Below the pieces are notes generated by a model, which saw only the letters and a program-made list of their open reading frames with translations, had not been told where the DNA came from and did no database searches. Below are positions 33,877-45,083 of a DNA stretch of 64,000 bases, one piece after another; position 1 is the stretch's first letter, and each line of letters starts with the position of its first letter. A program made the position numbers and the translations under genes. The stretch is from Cryptomeria japonica (taxonomy: Eukaryota > Streptophyta > Pinopsida > Cupressales > Cupressaceae): contig NC_081413.1 of NCBI RefSeq assembly GCF_030272615.1, forward strand, positions 160,890,849 through 160,954,848. Reading direction: 5' to 3'.

Positions 33877-34836
33877 ATGGCACCTAAAAGGGAGTTCTCA
33901 AGGAAAGTTAATTACCATGAGAGGGCAATCTGTGACAATTTCCTGGAATAGTTAACCATGTCAACTAACGTGGTAGCTAAGGTTAAAGAGTTGGTGCCAA
34001 AAGCTCCTCACTTGAGAATAGGAGAAGGATTGTACAACAAAGGCAATTGGTTGAGAGACCCGTAGACAGAGTTGTCTGGGTTGGGTTTATTCAAGGTCGG
34101 ATTCAGTATGAGACACTCTCCAGCCCCATTGAATAGTATTTGGGAGTTGGATGTAGGCAAATTAGTGGTCCCTGGAGTGTTCATGGATGTGGATCTCTTA
34201 ACTCAGATTGCACACAACTATGACCCCATTATAAAGAGTGTTAGGGACATAAATGGAAAAACCCTCATTGAAATAAATGATGTGTTCAGAGATGTATTTG
34301 GGCTCAGTGAAGTGTCCAATTACTTGGAACCCATCAATTTTAAATCATTGGCTCAGGTTTACAATGCATAGAGGAATCATCTTAGGAATGGGCCTCTTAA
34401 AGAATTCTTTGTTAAAGTAGGTAGATTAACTGTTGTAGGACCTAATGCCATGGAGCCTTTCTCCTTAAATATATTCACTCTTAGAGCCAAAGGATTATAC
34501 TGGTCACTCTACCAGATTTTTGGAGAGGATGTTGAAGCAAACATGCCAACTCATTACATGTTAATGATTGCTCAAATTTTAAATCCTTCTCTGGCAGTGA
34601 CATTTGATTATTCCCCCTACATTACTGATGCCATCCATGAAGGCTTGATAGGGATAAAGAATGGAAGAGTGGATAGGCCTTTTGGATGGTACTCCCTCCT
34701 CATGCACCTATTTCTTTTCAAGGGTGGTGATTACTTTGCAAATGGAAAGGATTTAGTGAAAGAAAAGGATGGAAAATGCCAGTTCAATTATGGAGCACAG
34801 TGTTGTCATGGGACAGAGAAGATGCTAGCTACTTGA
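33877..34836 (+). pseudogene. X1 ORF, N-terminal part, unknown protein
   Basis: It starts at ATG 33877 (MAPKREFSRKVNY) and stays in one frame to 34836 with three stops (33949, 34063, 34369). Conserved-looking, Trp- and Phe-rich blocks suggest a folded domain: GLGLFKVGFSMRHSP, KLVVPGVFMDVDLLTQI, INDVFRDVFGLSEVSNYLEP, LRAKGLYWSLYQIFGEDVEA, YMLMIAQILNPSLAVTFDY and RPFGWYSLLMHLFLFKGGD. Frameshifts near 34775 and 35000 link it to the next part (KCFASKIKTLLCSENPRVPK lies between). I do not recognise the family. Its general style recalls plant transposon-associated ORFs that lie beside gag, but this is only an impression. Confidence 0.6.
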
Positions 34837-35078
34837 GGTTTGATAAATGCTTTGCATCCAAGATCAAGACTCTTTTATGCTCAGAGAATCCAAGAGTCCC
34901 TAAAGCTCTTTTGGAGTTCCTTAGGCCAAAGGAGTTTGCTGAAGATCAAAATTGTCCACAATTGGAGTGATATGTACTTATACCCCGTTTCCACAGTTTT
35001 CAGAGTGTATGGTTTCAGAGGTAATATTAGGTCCCACTAAAAGTAGGAATTGCAAATGTCCTGAGGCAGATTGGAAGT

Positions 35079-37472
35079 GTGCAAGAGGCAGAGCTAATAG
35101 GTAGAGGTAAAGGGACCATTTTCCCTATAATAACTATAGCACATCAGTTTGTAATAACTAAAGGTGGTTGGAAGAGCTTTGAAGATTTCCTTCAACCTTA
35201 CCATTTATCAACTGCAGTATCAAGGTGTGTCGACCCTGAAGATTTCTTCAATGGAATGTTTAGAAAAAGGGCAGTATGCAGAGGCAGACCTCACCAATTC
35301 CAATTCCCTGAAGACCTCATCATAAATGAGTTTGATTTGGATGAGAAAGAGATAAGGAAAGAAAAGTGGGTGGCCTACAAGAAGGCCCTAGATTTTGTGC
35401 ACCAATTTGATACCAGCTATGACCCTTTATCCAGCTTCCACCCCTTTGAAGAAAAGGCAAAATTCTTGATTCTTTGTTTTGAAGATGTAATGCATACATT
35501 GAAAGAGAAGAGGGAGGTAGTGATTAAAAATAACCCTGAGAAGGCAAGATTAGTTTTAACTAAGTCTACATCTGCCAAAGAAATCCCTCCAGGTGATTAT
35601 GTGCTACATAAAAAGTCCAAATATAGTGTGTTGGTGCCAACAACAAGGGAGCCTTCTACTTCAAGAGGGAAGAGGAAAGTACAAGATTTCATTGACATTC
35701 AAGACTCCCCAAAGAAGCAAAGGGTGGGAAAGGAAGTGCAATCTGATGAGCCCTTGTATTCCCCATCTCAATCCCCTATTCATATAGGAGAGGAATAGGC
35801 AGTAGCTGAGCAACTGTTACAATTAGGCAGTCTTGGGGAGATAGCCTACACCTATGATGAAGTAGAAGAGGGAATGTCGAAAGAGCCCCTTAATGCTGAG
35901 ATGAACATAACCACTAATGAGTTCAAAGGCTAGGAGCTAGATCCTGATATTAAACAAGCCAGTGAGGATTTCTTGGCTGATAGCAACTTTGTCATATCGA
36001 GATCTTTCATGCAATTCAGGTGGAAGCAGAACATTGATCAGTTTAATGCTAGATGTGAGAAGAGGAAGAGTGAGCAGCCCCATAAGGATCCAGCTATGGT
36101 GGAGGAAGAAATAAAGCAAGAAATGGTCACCGAGTTCAAAACCATCACTCCTGAGCAAGGGAGAGACATGGTAGCAAAGGCTAGTGTACTCATTCTCCCT
36201 AAATGGGATATAGCAGATGCCTTGGTCTTAGAGGCAGTAAGGAAGGAGACCACGCCTATGGAAGGAGTCACCTTCAGAATGGATAACACTTCCCTGGTCA
36301 TGTGGTCTCTGAAAAGAGATGAAAATAGAAAGAAAAATGACACCCCAGGGTCAAGTTACCTTGGAGGTATGATAGTGAAAAGACTACAAAGCACTGGGGT
36401 TGTGGAGGCTGCTAGCACAGTCCTAGAGACTGCAAAGTTTAGTGTTGCAGTGGCAAAGAAAGAAGCAAAGGAAAAGGCAGATCTCCAAGCTAAGTTGGAG
36501 ATAGTTTTAAAATCCTACAACAATGCCAAGGAGGAGGTAATGGGTAAAGATAGCATCATTGCCAAGTTGAAAAGCTAGTTGGTAGGACAATACCATCAAG
36601 GTGAGTCCTCAACATTGATGATCACCTCTTCTCCTGCACGGCCACCACCTACTAGCCCTATCATTGAATTCCCACCATCTCCAGCACCTTCTAGTTCTCA
36701 ATTGGCTAAGATCACTCCCCATGAGTTGGAGAAGCTAAAACAGGCCCAAGCCCTGTTTGCAAAGAAATATGAAGAGAGAGTGAGGGCTACAATTTTGAGT
36801 TTTGCTAACACCATAGGGTCCTCATTAATGTTCAACAACATGAGTAAAATTTTGGACATGTGGAATGAGCTCAATGGAGACAAGGTTGCTCTAACGCCTA
36901 TTTTTGACAAGTGGAAACCCAAAGAGCAGGATCTAGAACTTATTTGTGTATCTTATGATGATGCAGGGGTTGACCCCATTATCAAATCCACTTGTGACAT
37001 AACAAAGGATCTAACAAAGTTAGAAGAAGGAGTAGATAATGCAGATAGAAAGATCAACTTGTACAAGAAAGAGTACATTGATCAAGTATTTGAATTACTC
37101 CCAAGGGGTTTTGTCAGTCCAACTCAATTGAAGGACAAACAAATATGGCTTAATGAATTAGAATTCAACCTATCATTAAGAATAAAAGGAATCATTAATA
37201 CAGATGATACTTCCCTATTTGTCAAAACAATTGAGGAGATAGAGAAAATCAAATCACATTATGGTTTTCTAAATTCAGAGGTCAACAAAATGAGGAACTC
37301 TTGGAAAAGATTAGCCAAGACTAAGGGAAAAGTGATTAAATTCTCGTGGCCTGCTGATGATGTATACCAAGAGTGGACAAGAAAGTACATGGTGCTGGAT
37401 GTAGAGCAGTTAGAAGAGGTTGCAACAGAACAAGAAGTAGAGGAAGCCGCAAATTCTGAAAAGGACTTGTAA
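35079..37472 (+). pseudogene. X1 ORF, C-terminal part, unknown protein
   Basis: One frame of about 798 codons with internal stops at 35796, 35931 and 36576. It begins after a frameshift and contains ITKGGWKSFEDFLQPYHLS, a cysteine-poor region, a basic patch (SRGKRKVQDF, SPKKQRVG) that may be a nuclear signal, and an acidic Pro/Ser stretch to about 35800. Next is an Ala/Lys/Glu-rich helical region (36400-36570), a Pro-rich spacer (ARPPPTSPIIEFPPSP) and a final helical domain with NELNGDKVALTPIFDKWK, NADRKINLYKKEYIDQVF and SWPADDVYQEWTRKYM. The end at TAA 37470 is followed directly by the 3' region. Function unknown. Confidence 0.6.
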
Positions 37473-38383
37473 CAGCTTCTTAGAAAAAAGTCTTGTTTGT
37501 AACAAACTTTCTTTTGAAAGGTCCAAAGCTTGTATGCATCCATGCTATTATAAATGGATACCAGGACTTCTAAAAAATGATCACAAGTAATTGTAAGAAA
37601 ACGCTGCAGAAATTTATCTGAGCTTTCTTTAAGTCTTATGGAGAACATTTAAGTGTCTTGTAATATTTTCTGAAGTAAATATCAATACACAGACCATCAA
37701 CTTTGAGCCTAGAATCCATGTTGTCTTCAAGTGTGCTTGCAAATATTTGTTGTTTTCAATCTGAGTAATCTAGGGTTATTCATTTGAATATGGATTGTAA
37801 GGCAATCTTAAATAGATACATTTCTTAGCTTTTCTCTTCAGGAGGGAAATTAAATATGCAGGAATCACTTCTATCAGTAAATTCCTTGTGGGAAACTTTG
37901 AATTTGATGAATGCTATCTAGTTGTGATGAGGGTAAATTCTTATGTATGTCAGGCATATGTGGGGTTTTATAGAAGCTGAAGTGACGGGATGAATGGAGA
38001 TGTTTAATTGTGAGATTATTGTTTGAACTTAGATGACTCTGTGGTTTGGATAAGGCACTGGTATCTATTGTGGTTATCTTTTAGATATCTTGTAGCTCAA
38101 TACTGAACATGAGTATAAGCTTTATTTCTTTGTTTCAGTTAGTTTTGAGGCAATAGGATTCATTGGTTTTCGAACTGGTTTATTGTGGATTTATCTTTTA
38201 AAAGTGTGAAGTCAATTCACATAGGGTATACCCGCCTGAACTTTGGATAAGTTCGAAGTGTAGAAGGTTTTAAAACCTTGTCATATGTTGCTCTGAAGTT
38301 TCCTTCTCTTTGATTTCTCTTCTACAGACAAAGTTTATTATTTTATTATAAGGGTTTTTAAGGGGAATCAGAATTTGAGAACA
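37473..38383 (+). other. X1 3' region
   Basis: Non-coding, T-rich, with a TATA-like TTATAAATGG near 37549 and several A-rich signals around 37660-37690. It has the look of a U3-R-U5 region, but no match to the X1 left end was found by eye. Confidence 0.35.
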
Positions 38384-38388
38384 ACAAC

Positions 38389-38989
38389 TGGTTCTCTGAA
38401 AACCTATCTTTATTAGTTTTGAATGTAGTCTTTCATACTATGCTCTTGGTGCTTTCTTCAAACCATATAGTGCCTTATGTAGTTTACAAACCATATCCTT
38501 TACATTAGTCAAAGCATAACCATCTGGTTGTTTAATGTATACTTCCTCTTCCAATATTCCATTTACAAATGTTGTCTTCACATCCATCTGATATACTTTG
38601 AATCCCCTATATGCTGCAAATTCAAGTAGAGTCCTAAAACCTTCTAATCTAGCAACTAGTGCAAATGTCTCACCATAGTCTTCTCCTTCTTGTGCATAAC
38701 CTTTGCATACCAATCTAGCTTTGTTTCTGACTACTACTCCATCTTCATTCAGTTTATTCCTGAATACCTATTTAGTACCTATCACATTTTTGTTTACCGG
38801 TCTAGGTACTATGGTCCATGTATTGTTCCTCTCAATTTGGTCAAGCTCCTCTTACATAGCTTTGATCCAGTGATCATCTCCAAAGGCTTCCTTAGTAGTT
38901 CTAGGCTCAATAGTGGAGATCATGAAAGAATTCTCTCTAATTTTTCTTTTGGTTAACACTCCAACATCTTTATCTCCAATAATCTAGTC
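38389..38989 (-). pseudogene. pol: COP1 reverse transcriptase, N-terminal half
   Basis: The minus strand gives [45 protein letters not shown] and [20 protein letters not shown]. These are followed by [39 protein letters not shown] and [10 protein letters not shown]. This is the Ty1/copia reverse transcriptase finger and palm; the first catalytic Asp is in YQMDVK. A stop replaces the Trp after APRA. The frame stops at KIGFQRT beside X1 and continues at 31738. Confidence 0.9.
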
Positions 38990-39652
38990 AGGATTATGAT
39001 TGAATCTCACACACCTTAGAATAATATGATCATTATCTTTAGGTTCTTCTTCCTTACTATTATCATCTTCTTCTGCAAAATCTACTTGTTCCAGTTGAAC
39101 TGGACTACAACATTCTCTTCACCAACTTTTGGTTTCACCGATTCTGGTTCCAAAATCAGAATGTAAATCATCTTCCTTCTCCTCACTAATTTCTCCTGAA
39201 ACTTCAAGACAATCATCCACTCAGACATCAACACTTTCAATGATTCTCTTTGTCTGGTTGTTGTAACATTTGTAGACTTTACTCTTGGTGGAGTAACCAA
39301 GAAATATGACTTCATCACTCTTAGCATCAAACTTACCAAAAAATTCACCTCTCTTGATAAAACATTTACTGCCAAAAATCTCAAAATAACTAACATTAGG
39401 TTATCTACCATACCAGTATTCATAAGGATTTTTATCCTTACCTCTCTTAACCAATATCCGGTTCATAATGTATACAGCTATGCTAACAACTTCTCTCTAG
39501 AAATTTTTTGCTACACCTCCTTGTATTAGCATCGTTTTGGCGACTTCAACGACCAACCAATTGTTCCTCTCTGCAATACCATTATGTTGTGGTGTCCTAG
39601 GTGCAAAAAGTTGCCTCTTAATTCTATTTTCTTCACAATATCTAATGAATTT
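38990..39652 (-). pseudogene. pol: COP1 integrase, C-terminal part after SV2
   Basis: Starting at IRYCEENRIKRQLFAPRTPQ beside SV2, the frame gives HNGIAERNNW with the third catalytic Glu intact. YFEIFGSKCFIKRGEF, FDAKSDEVIFLGYSTKSKVY and an acidic linker to the reverse transcriptase follow. Stops and small shifts are present near 39410 and 39210. Confidence 0.85.
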
Positions 39653-40793
39653 TGTTAGGCCCAATATGGAAAGCTAATGTACTGAGAGGGGAGGGGTGAA
39701 TCAGTACTCCAAAAATTTTCTTCAATAATAACTTTACTATTATGCATAAACCGAATAGTGCAAAAACATAATATAAAGCTAAAACAAATAGATAACAATC
39801 ATACATGATTCACTCCATAACACATATATTTTGGTTACGCAGAAACTCTTGGTTAGAGAGAAAAACTGTGGTGGGGATGGCACCCACAACTTCACTACTG
39901 CAATAATAAAGAGTGCTCAATTAGAGCTACATGTTTAGCTATTTCTGATAGCTTACCCTGTTAGGAGTATCAAGATCTATTAGATCTACCTTGCTAAAGG
40001 ATTTTACAACACTTCATCTAAATGATGCACCTGGTTAGAGGCTTTACAATTTATAGACTTGATTAGAGTCTTCTACCCTATTAAAGGTTTCTCTTACAAC
40101 TTCACAATATTACAATAAAATCATTACAAATATCTGCAACTTTACATCTGGAATGTTATAGCAGATTCTATGTGCTTAGAATAAGATTACCTTGCTTATA
40201 GCATACCTCAGTAACCCATATAGTAACTCGGTAAACCCTTATGTTTACTCTATTCTTTGACTGTTCTCTAAAAACCTTCTCGATGACCTTTGTGTCTCTG
40301 TAACAGTCTTCTTACACTCATGCACACATCTTTTTAACTCTTAACTCATGCTGTATAAATAGATCTCTTATGACGGTGATCCTTTCATTACTTCGATCTT
40401 ACAAACACAATTTATTGAATGAATAACCATGCAAATTATTTCATTGGTTAGATGACCTCAAAATCATACACAATCTTTAAGTGCAATTTTCAATGTGATA
40501 ATGGTTAGATGTGCCTCGATCTTGTAACACATTTTCATATGCATGTCCATGTTCAATGAATTTGGTAACACGTTTCACTTGGTGTATATCAACTCGGTGT
40601 GTCATCTTTGCTACTCGGTAGACATGAAATGATAATCCATAGACAGCTTGGTGTATACTGCATTTTGTGACTGCTTTCTTCTGTAACCGACTAGACTGTG
40701 CATACCGATTGAATATCTTGTTTATAGATAACCGACTAGAGTATATAGTATAACTTTGACATAAAACTAATGGCAATATGATAAGTAGTAACA
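39653..40793 (-). repeat. SV2 3' LTR
   Basis: On the + strand it runs TGTTAGGCCC to GTAGTAACA. CTCGGTG/CTCGGTA words cluster at 40590-40720; the TAGGAGT/CTGGTTAGAGG word array is at about 39955-40090. Confidence 0.92.
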
Positions 40794-41104
40794 ATCTCCC
40801 CTTTTGACATTAGTTGAGATGTTTGACAAAAACTACTTTCAAAGTTATAACTCAAAAATCTATATACTTGCAAAATTTGACCATACTGACAGTATATACA
40901 ATAGTCAATAATATAATATATCAGATATACTCCCCTTATCGATATACTATACAAAATTCTGATTTTACATGCTCGGTGATCTGTTCTATATGCTTTGCTT
41001 AGTGTTCTGTTTACTGCTCGGTGTACTCCCCCTATATACTATACTCTGTCAATATTGTATCACTCTGTATTACTCCCCCAAGACTGTATCATATTACTCC
41101 CCCT
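40794..41104 (-). promoter_or_regulatory. SV2 array of five polypurine tracts
   Basis: Minus-strand tracts: AAAAGGGGAGAT against the LTR (40794-40805), AAGGGGAGTA (40929-40938), AGGGGGAGTA (41024-41033), TGGGGGAGTA (41071-41080) and AGGGGGAGTA (41095-41104). Four share the word GGGGAGTA. Plus-strand DNA synthesis can start from such tracts. Repeated tracts are described for Sireviruses, but five within 310 bp is dense. Confidence 0.8.
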
Positions 41105-41795
41105 TTTTGACAAACATCAAAAACTTAATTACCATTCGGGGGTGGTAACTGATCAAAAATGGATTTGTACTTGGTTCGAGCGTCGGTGAGAGCGACAGAG
41201 AGAGCATCCTTTACACTATCCATTAAATAATTTTGTGCTTGAATATCATCCAATAGTGATATTAAGCCATCTAGAGTGCTTCCCTCTTGAGTAGTAGATA
41301 AGTATGTGGCTCAGTTGATCTGTTCTTGGACCAATGAAAGATGTGGAAGGAATAATGTCTGAAGGGTCATTATGTCCATCCTGATCTTGTGTTCTTCATT
41401 TCTTAAGTCCAATTGTTGAGCCATAAGCTATTGTAACCTTGAATAAAAATTCTGAACTAAATTTGGCTCTGTGGTCAACTTGCTTGAGAGATCAGTGATC
41501 TCTTTCTCAATTGCCTCTGTTTTATTCTTAATGTCTTTAAAGAATAAAGAAAATGTGCAGTTTCTGAAATAAATAAAGAATGTGCTTGAGTTGAGGAGTC
41601 AACTCAACAATAAATTTGACAAGTTTAACTTTGCCAATAGCTATAGCTTTTTGTCCCTCTTCTATCATTTTTGTAGTGAGCTCTTTGTCTTTCAGCTTGC
41701 TCAAATACTCCAATGCATCTACTCTAGATGTCTCTATCTTTGTTAGGAGTTCATCCAGTTGAATGTGGATGGTTGCATCAATTGATACTATAGCT
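41105..41795 (-). pseudogene. SV2 aORF, C-terminal helical end, shifted frame
   Basis: The frame 41887-41537 carries KVLQKVKALLIDMLPEAIVS, DELLTKIETSRVDALEYLSK and KMIEEGQKAIAIGKVKLVKF, a helical, probably coiled-coil stretch like the C-terminus of SV1 and SV3 aORF. Downstream to 41150 the minus strand is broken by stops. It is shifted from the main aORF frame by an indel near 41850. Confidence 0.6.
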
Positions 41796-44486
41796 TCAGG
41801 TAGCATATCTATTAGGAGTGCTTTTACCTTCTGAAGTACTTTGTTTTTCTTGTTCGGCCTTTGCTTTGCACAGTTCACCAAAATCAATGAGTACTTGCCC
41901 TTTCAATTTTGATATGTCTACATTGGGCAACACTATTGGTTTTGACAAATCAACTTTAAAACTATGCTTTTTCATTTTCTTTTCTTTACCTTTCATTGAT
42001 GGAACTAAGACAAGGGCTTGTGAGGCTTGATGACCCTTGGTAGGTTGCTCGGTAGAGGCAACACTTTGATTGGTTCCTTTAGCCTCTATAGAGTCCTTCA
42101 GTGTCTTGGTACTTGGTGTCTCAGTTGCATTAGTCTCAGTGTTAGAAGGTGCTTGAGATGTCTATTCTTGAGTAGTACCTTCTCCTTCTATAGACTTGTG
42201 ACCTTCAGTGCCTTGATCTGTATCCTAAGGAGTTTCGATTGAGAGAAGTTGCTTGATCGGTGGATAAGGTTGAACTTGTTCCAAGACTAATTTACTAGAT
42301 ACAAGTTTTGCATATGCAGTGCCTTCTATCATTTCTTGTTCCAGTGCCTCTGTATCCATGAAATCTTCATCTATTTGAATGGTGTCAGTAGGGTCTTGTT
42401 CAGTAGCATCAGGACCTTTCTCGATGACATCAGGATCATGCTCGGTGACATCAACGATTTCAACTATAGCTTGCTCATCGGCATCCTTGATTTTGAAGAT
42501 TTCCTGCCACTTTGCTTTTGTCTCATTTTCCACTTCAATATATAGCCCATTCATCAGTTTTAAGGCTCTCTATTTGATAAGAAACTTTGAGTTGTAGGTT
42601 GTCAGATGTTCCTTTATTTCAGCTACTGACATGTCAGAAAAGAGATGAACCAGACTTCTTTCTCTGATTTGTTTCTCTGAGTCCATTGCATACTTCCACC
42701 TATTATCAATATGCAGATACAGTTCATTTGGAAGTGACTTAGCTAGTTCCAATGGAGCTAACCAGAACTTTAGAAGTGTGCAGATGACAGCTTCTTCAAT
42801 TTGTCTCTTTTCATCATTGTTCTTGGTTTCATACTTGACATATCTAAATCCTCCAAATCCACCATATTCTTTCAGATTAGCACAGACGTTTTTGATGCTA
42901 TGTATATTTACCTTCTTGCTCTTGACAATCTAGAATTTGCATGCATCCTCTGATTCAGTATCACTAGACTCTTTTTCCAAAATGAGTCTCTAAGTAGATT
43001 TCTTGTATGTCTTTGTTACCTTGGGACCAGTAACACTTTTTGATTTCTTACTCGGTGAGGTTGCAGATGCTCTTGTGTTAGGTTGCTTTACTAGAGGTGG
43101 AGTCGATGAGGCCTTTGATGTGTCTTGTTTCTTTCTCTTCAATACTTTTCCCTTAGGTAATTTGGTGCTTAGTGTTATAGCTACCTCTTGGGCTTCAGAT
43201 TCCTCTTCGGTAATGGCAATGGTGCCTTTGACAGGTGTAGAGGAAGAGTCTTCTCTGAATTTCTCTAACAATGCCTTTATCATTTTTGTTTCCTTTCTTG
43301 TAGCTTTGGGTACTACAATGTTCATCTTTACCTTTTCCTTTACTTCCTCATAGGTACCATACCTCAGCTCGGTAGCATGTCTAGGCAATGTAAGAAATGC
43401 ATCAATTTGTTGTTTTGTGATGTCAAAATCAATCTTGTAACCCATTGGTGACAAAGATTGAGTCCTTGGTTCCACAACATTCACATAACAGTAATCGGTG
43501 TCAACTTCAAAACATATATCATTTTTGTATTTCTCTACTAGCTGGGGTGGAATCCTATATCTATTATGCATTTTCTCTTGAAATTTACTGAAGTAATCAT
43601 CCATAATATCATTGAAATTGTCTCATAACTTCTTAATGAAGTCATTAATCTGATGGGTGATTGGTCGGTGTAATTCCCAAACAACTTTACCGACTGATGG
43701 AAAGAATTTTTCAAAATAGAAAAACATGCATACCAGTAATGATCCAAAATTTAGAGTATTAGCCGAGTTGTTCTTCTTCAGCTTCCTAATGGTGTTCAGA
43801 TTTTCAAATAGGTTCTTCAGCAACACCTCACATACGTCAATTTTCATTCCCTTTTTCACAATTTTGTATGCCAGGTCTACTTCTACACAAGGAACACTGT
43901 TTTCCCTTGCCGATTGGAAGAAACAGTAACCCATTACTCTAATGGCAAATTTTAATTCTTCATCTATGACATTGTTTAGTTTCAATCCTCTGCAATCAGA
44001 TTCTACTCTGGTTAAACTGATCAATTCCTTCTGTGATATCATCTTCTGGGCTCGAGCATGATCATAGATAGGGCAACCAGTAATCAGATGAATGATTTCC
44101 TTAGTAATCTTAAATGGTTGTTCTTCTAGCCACATGAAATCATCGTGAACTCTGCTCAGAACAAACTTGACCCACTGGGGTTTGAACACTCAAGGATAGG
44201 TTAGGGCTTTAGTTAATCCTTTGATTTTGATGTGCTCATACTTGTTGTTCAATTTACCATCGGTACACAGCTCATCATAGGTGTCTTTGATTTCAACATG
44301 ACCAAGTTCTTCAACATGACATTTGGTGAAGAATCTCACATCCTCGACTAGTAACACTCTGTCCGCGATGAGTGAAAAGGCAGTTTTGTCATCCGGTTCA
44401 GAAGCAACTTTGGGAGTCAAAGAGTATTTTAGTGAGGGCTTTTCTACATTCTTGACAACTATGGGATCTTGGATCTTGGGCGCCAT
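41796..44486 (-). pseudogene. SV2 aORF, main frame (additional ORF of unknown function)
   Basis: One frame runs about 897 codons from ATG 44486 (MAPKIQDPIVV) to 41796, with about eight stops (44190, 43620, 42990, 42570, 42225 and others) but no shift. Blocks: RVLLVEDVRFFTKCHVEEL; FVLSRVHDDFMWLEEQPFKI then TKEIIHLITG; LKFAIRVMGYCFFQSARENS; IDVCEVLLKNLFENL; LVCMFFYFEKFFPSVGKVVW; YFSKFQEKMHNRYRIP; VEKYKNDICFEVDTD; NVVEPRTQSLSPMGYKIDF; a Lys/Ser/Pro-rich linker; ELAKSLPNELYLHIDNRWKY; an acidic repeat (42300-42450); then a Ser/Thr-rich region. Same order as SV1 and SV3. It is the best preserved copy. No catalytic motif is visible. A structural or nucleic-acid-binding role is a guess. Confidence 0.78.
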
Positions 44487-45083
44487 TGAAGATTTCAAAT
44501 AAAAGCTAACAAAAGATCCTTAGGGTTTCAGGATTTCAAACAACTGATGCTTTATGCTTAGAAAATAATGGCAACTAGATAAGATTAGTAAACCAGCTTA
44601 ACGATGTGTTGAGATTGATGTAAATACCTTGAATTTGCTTTGTAGGAGGTTTGATCGCCTTAGATTTGCTTGCTCTGCTTTCTTGAAAACTTGGTAAGTG
44701 AAAATGACCGTGAAAATGCTTTTAAGTACACAAAATACCTTGTCGGGCTTCGTGCGGGTTAGGTCAAAAACATTAAATGCACTTGGTTCCTGTTTAACCG
44801 ATTTACTCTCCTTTTTCCATTTTGACCGAGTAACCAAACTTCCTTCATTCACCGACTAGACAGGTTTCCTGTATTCACTGACTTGACAGATTTCCTGTAA
44901 AGTGCTTCAAAAGACTTTGATAGAATTTCAAACTTACTAATACATCTTAATTATGCATATTTTGAATTAAGTACATAAATAGAATAGGAATTGTTAAGAT
45001 TTTAACCTTCAGAGAATGCAGTCCCTTCATACCTTTACCGATTAATTTGGAATAGGTGCACCTAACTCCGTAGGTAAGGTGCT
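44487..45083 (-). promoter_or_regulatory. SV2 spacer upstream of aORF, possible internal promoter
   Basis: Minus-strand features in order: TATA-like CTTAAAAGC (44718-44726), CATTTTCACGGTCATTTTCAC, AGGTATTT (44622-44629, with another at 44733-44740), AAACCCTAA (about 44519-44528, a telo-box word) and the aORF start. An 84-codon open frame (44852-44598) has no recognisable features. A short tandem duplication (GACAGGTTTCCTGT) lies at 44855-44900. Confidence 0.35.

Larger units (their letters stand above)
31744..38383 (+). mobile_element. X1: unclassified 6.6-kb element inserted in COP1 reverse transcriptase
   Basis: Both edges are set by COP1: the minus-strand frame reads KIGFQRT up to 38389 and resumes SDNTTED at 31738 with nothing lost. 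Proposed ends are TGTTTAAAAATGGG (31744) and GAGAACA (38383), with weak duplication ATCAC/ACAAC. I found no similarity between the two ends, no purine tract, no initiator-Met primer site, no terminal inverted repeat and no poly(A). The + strand carries a repeat-rich leader (to 33876), a large broken ORF (33877-37472) and a 0.9-kb tail. No polymerase, integrase or transposase motif was recognised. It may be a non-autonomous LTR element that lost one LTR, or another kind of mobile DNA. Confidence 0.6.

Noticed and set aside
31744-38383. X1 as a Helitron or LINE
   Set aside because: No helicase or endonuclease motif, no CTRR hairpin end, no poly(A) tail and no reverse transcriptase were seen; the class was left open.
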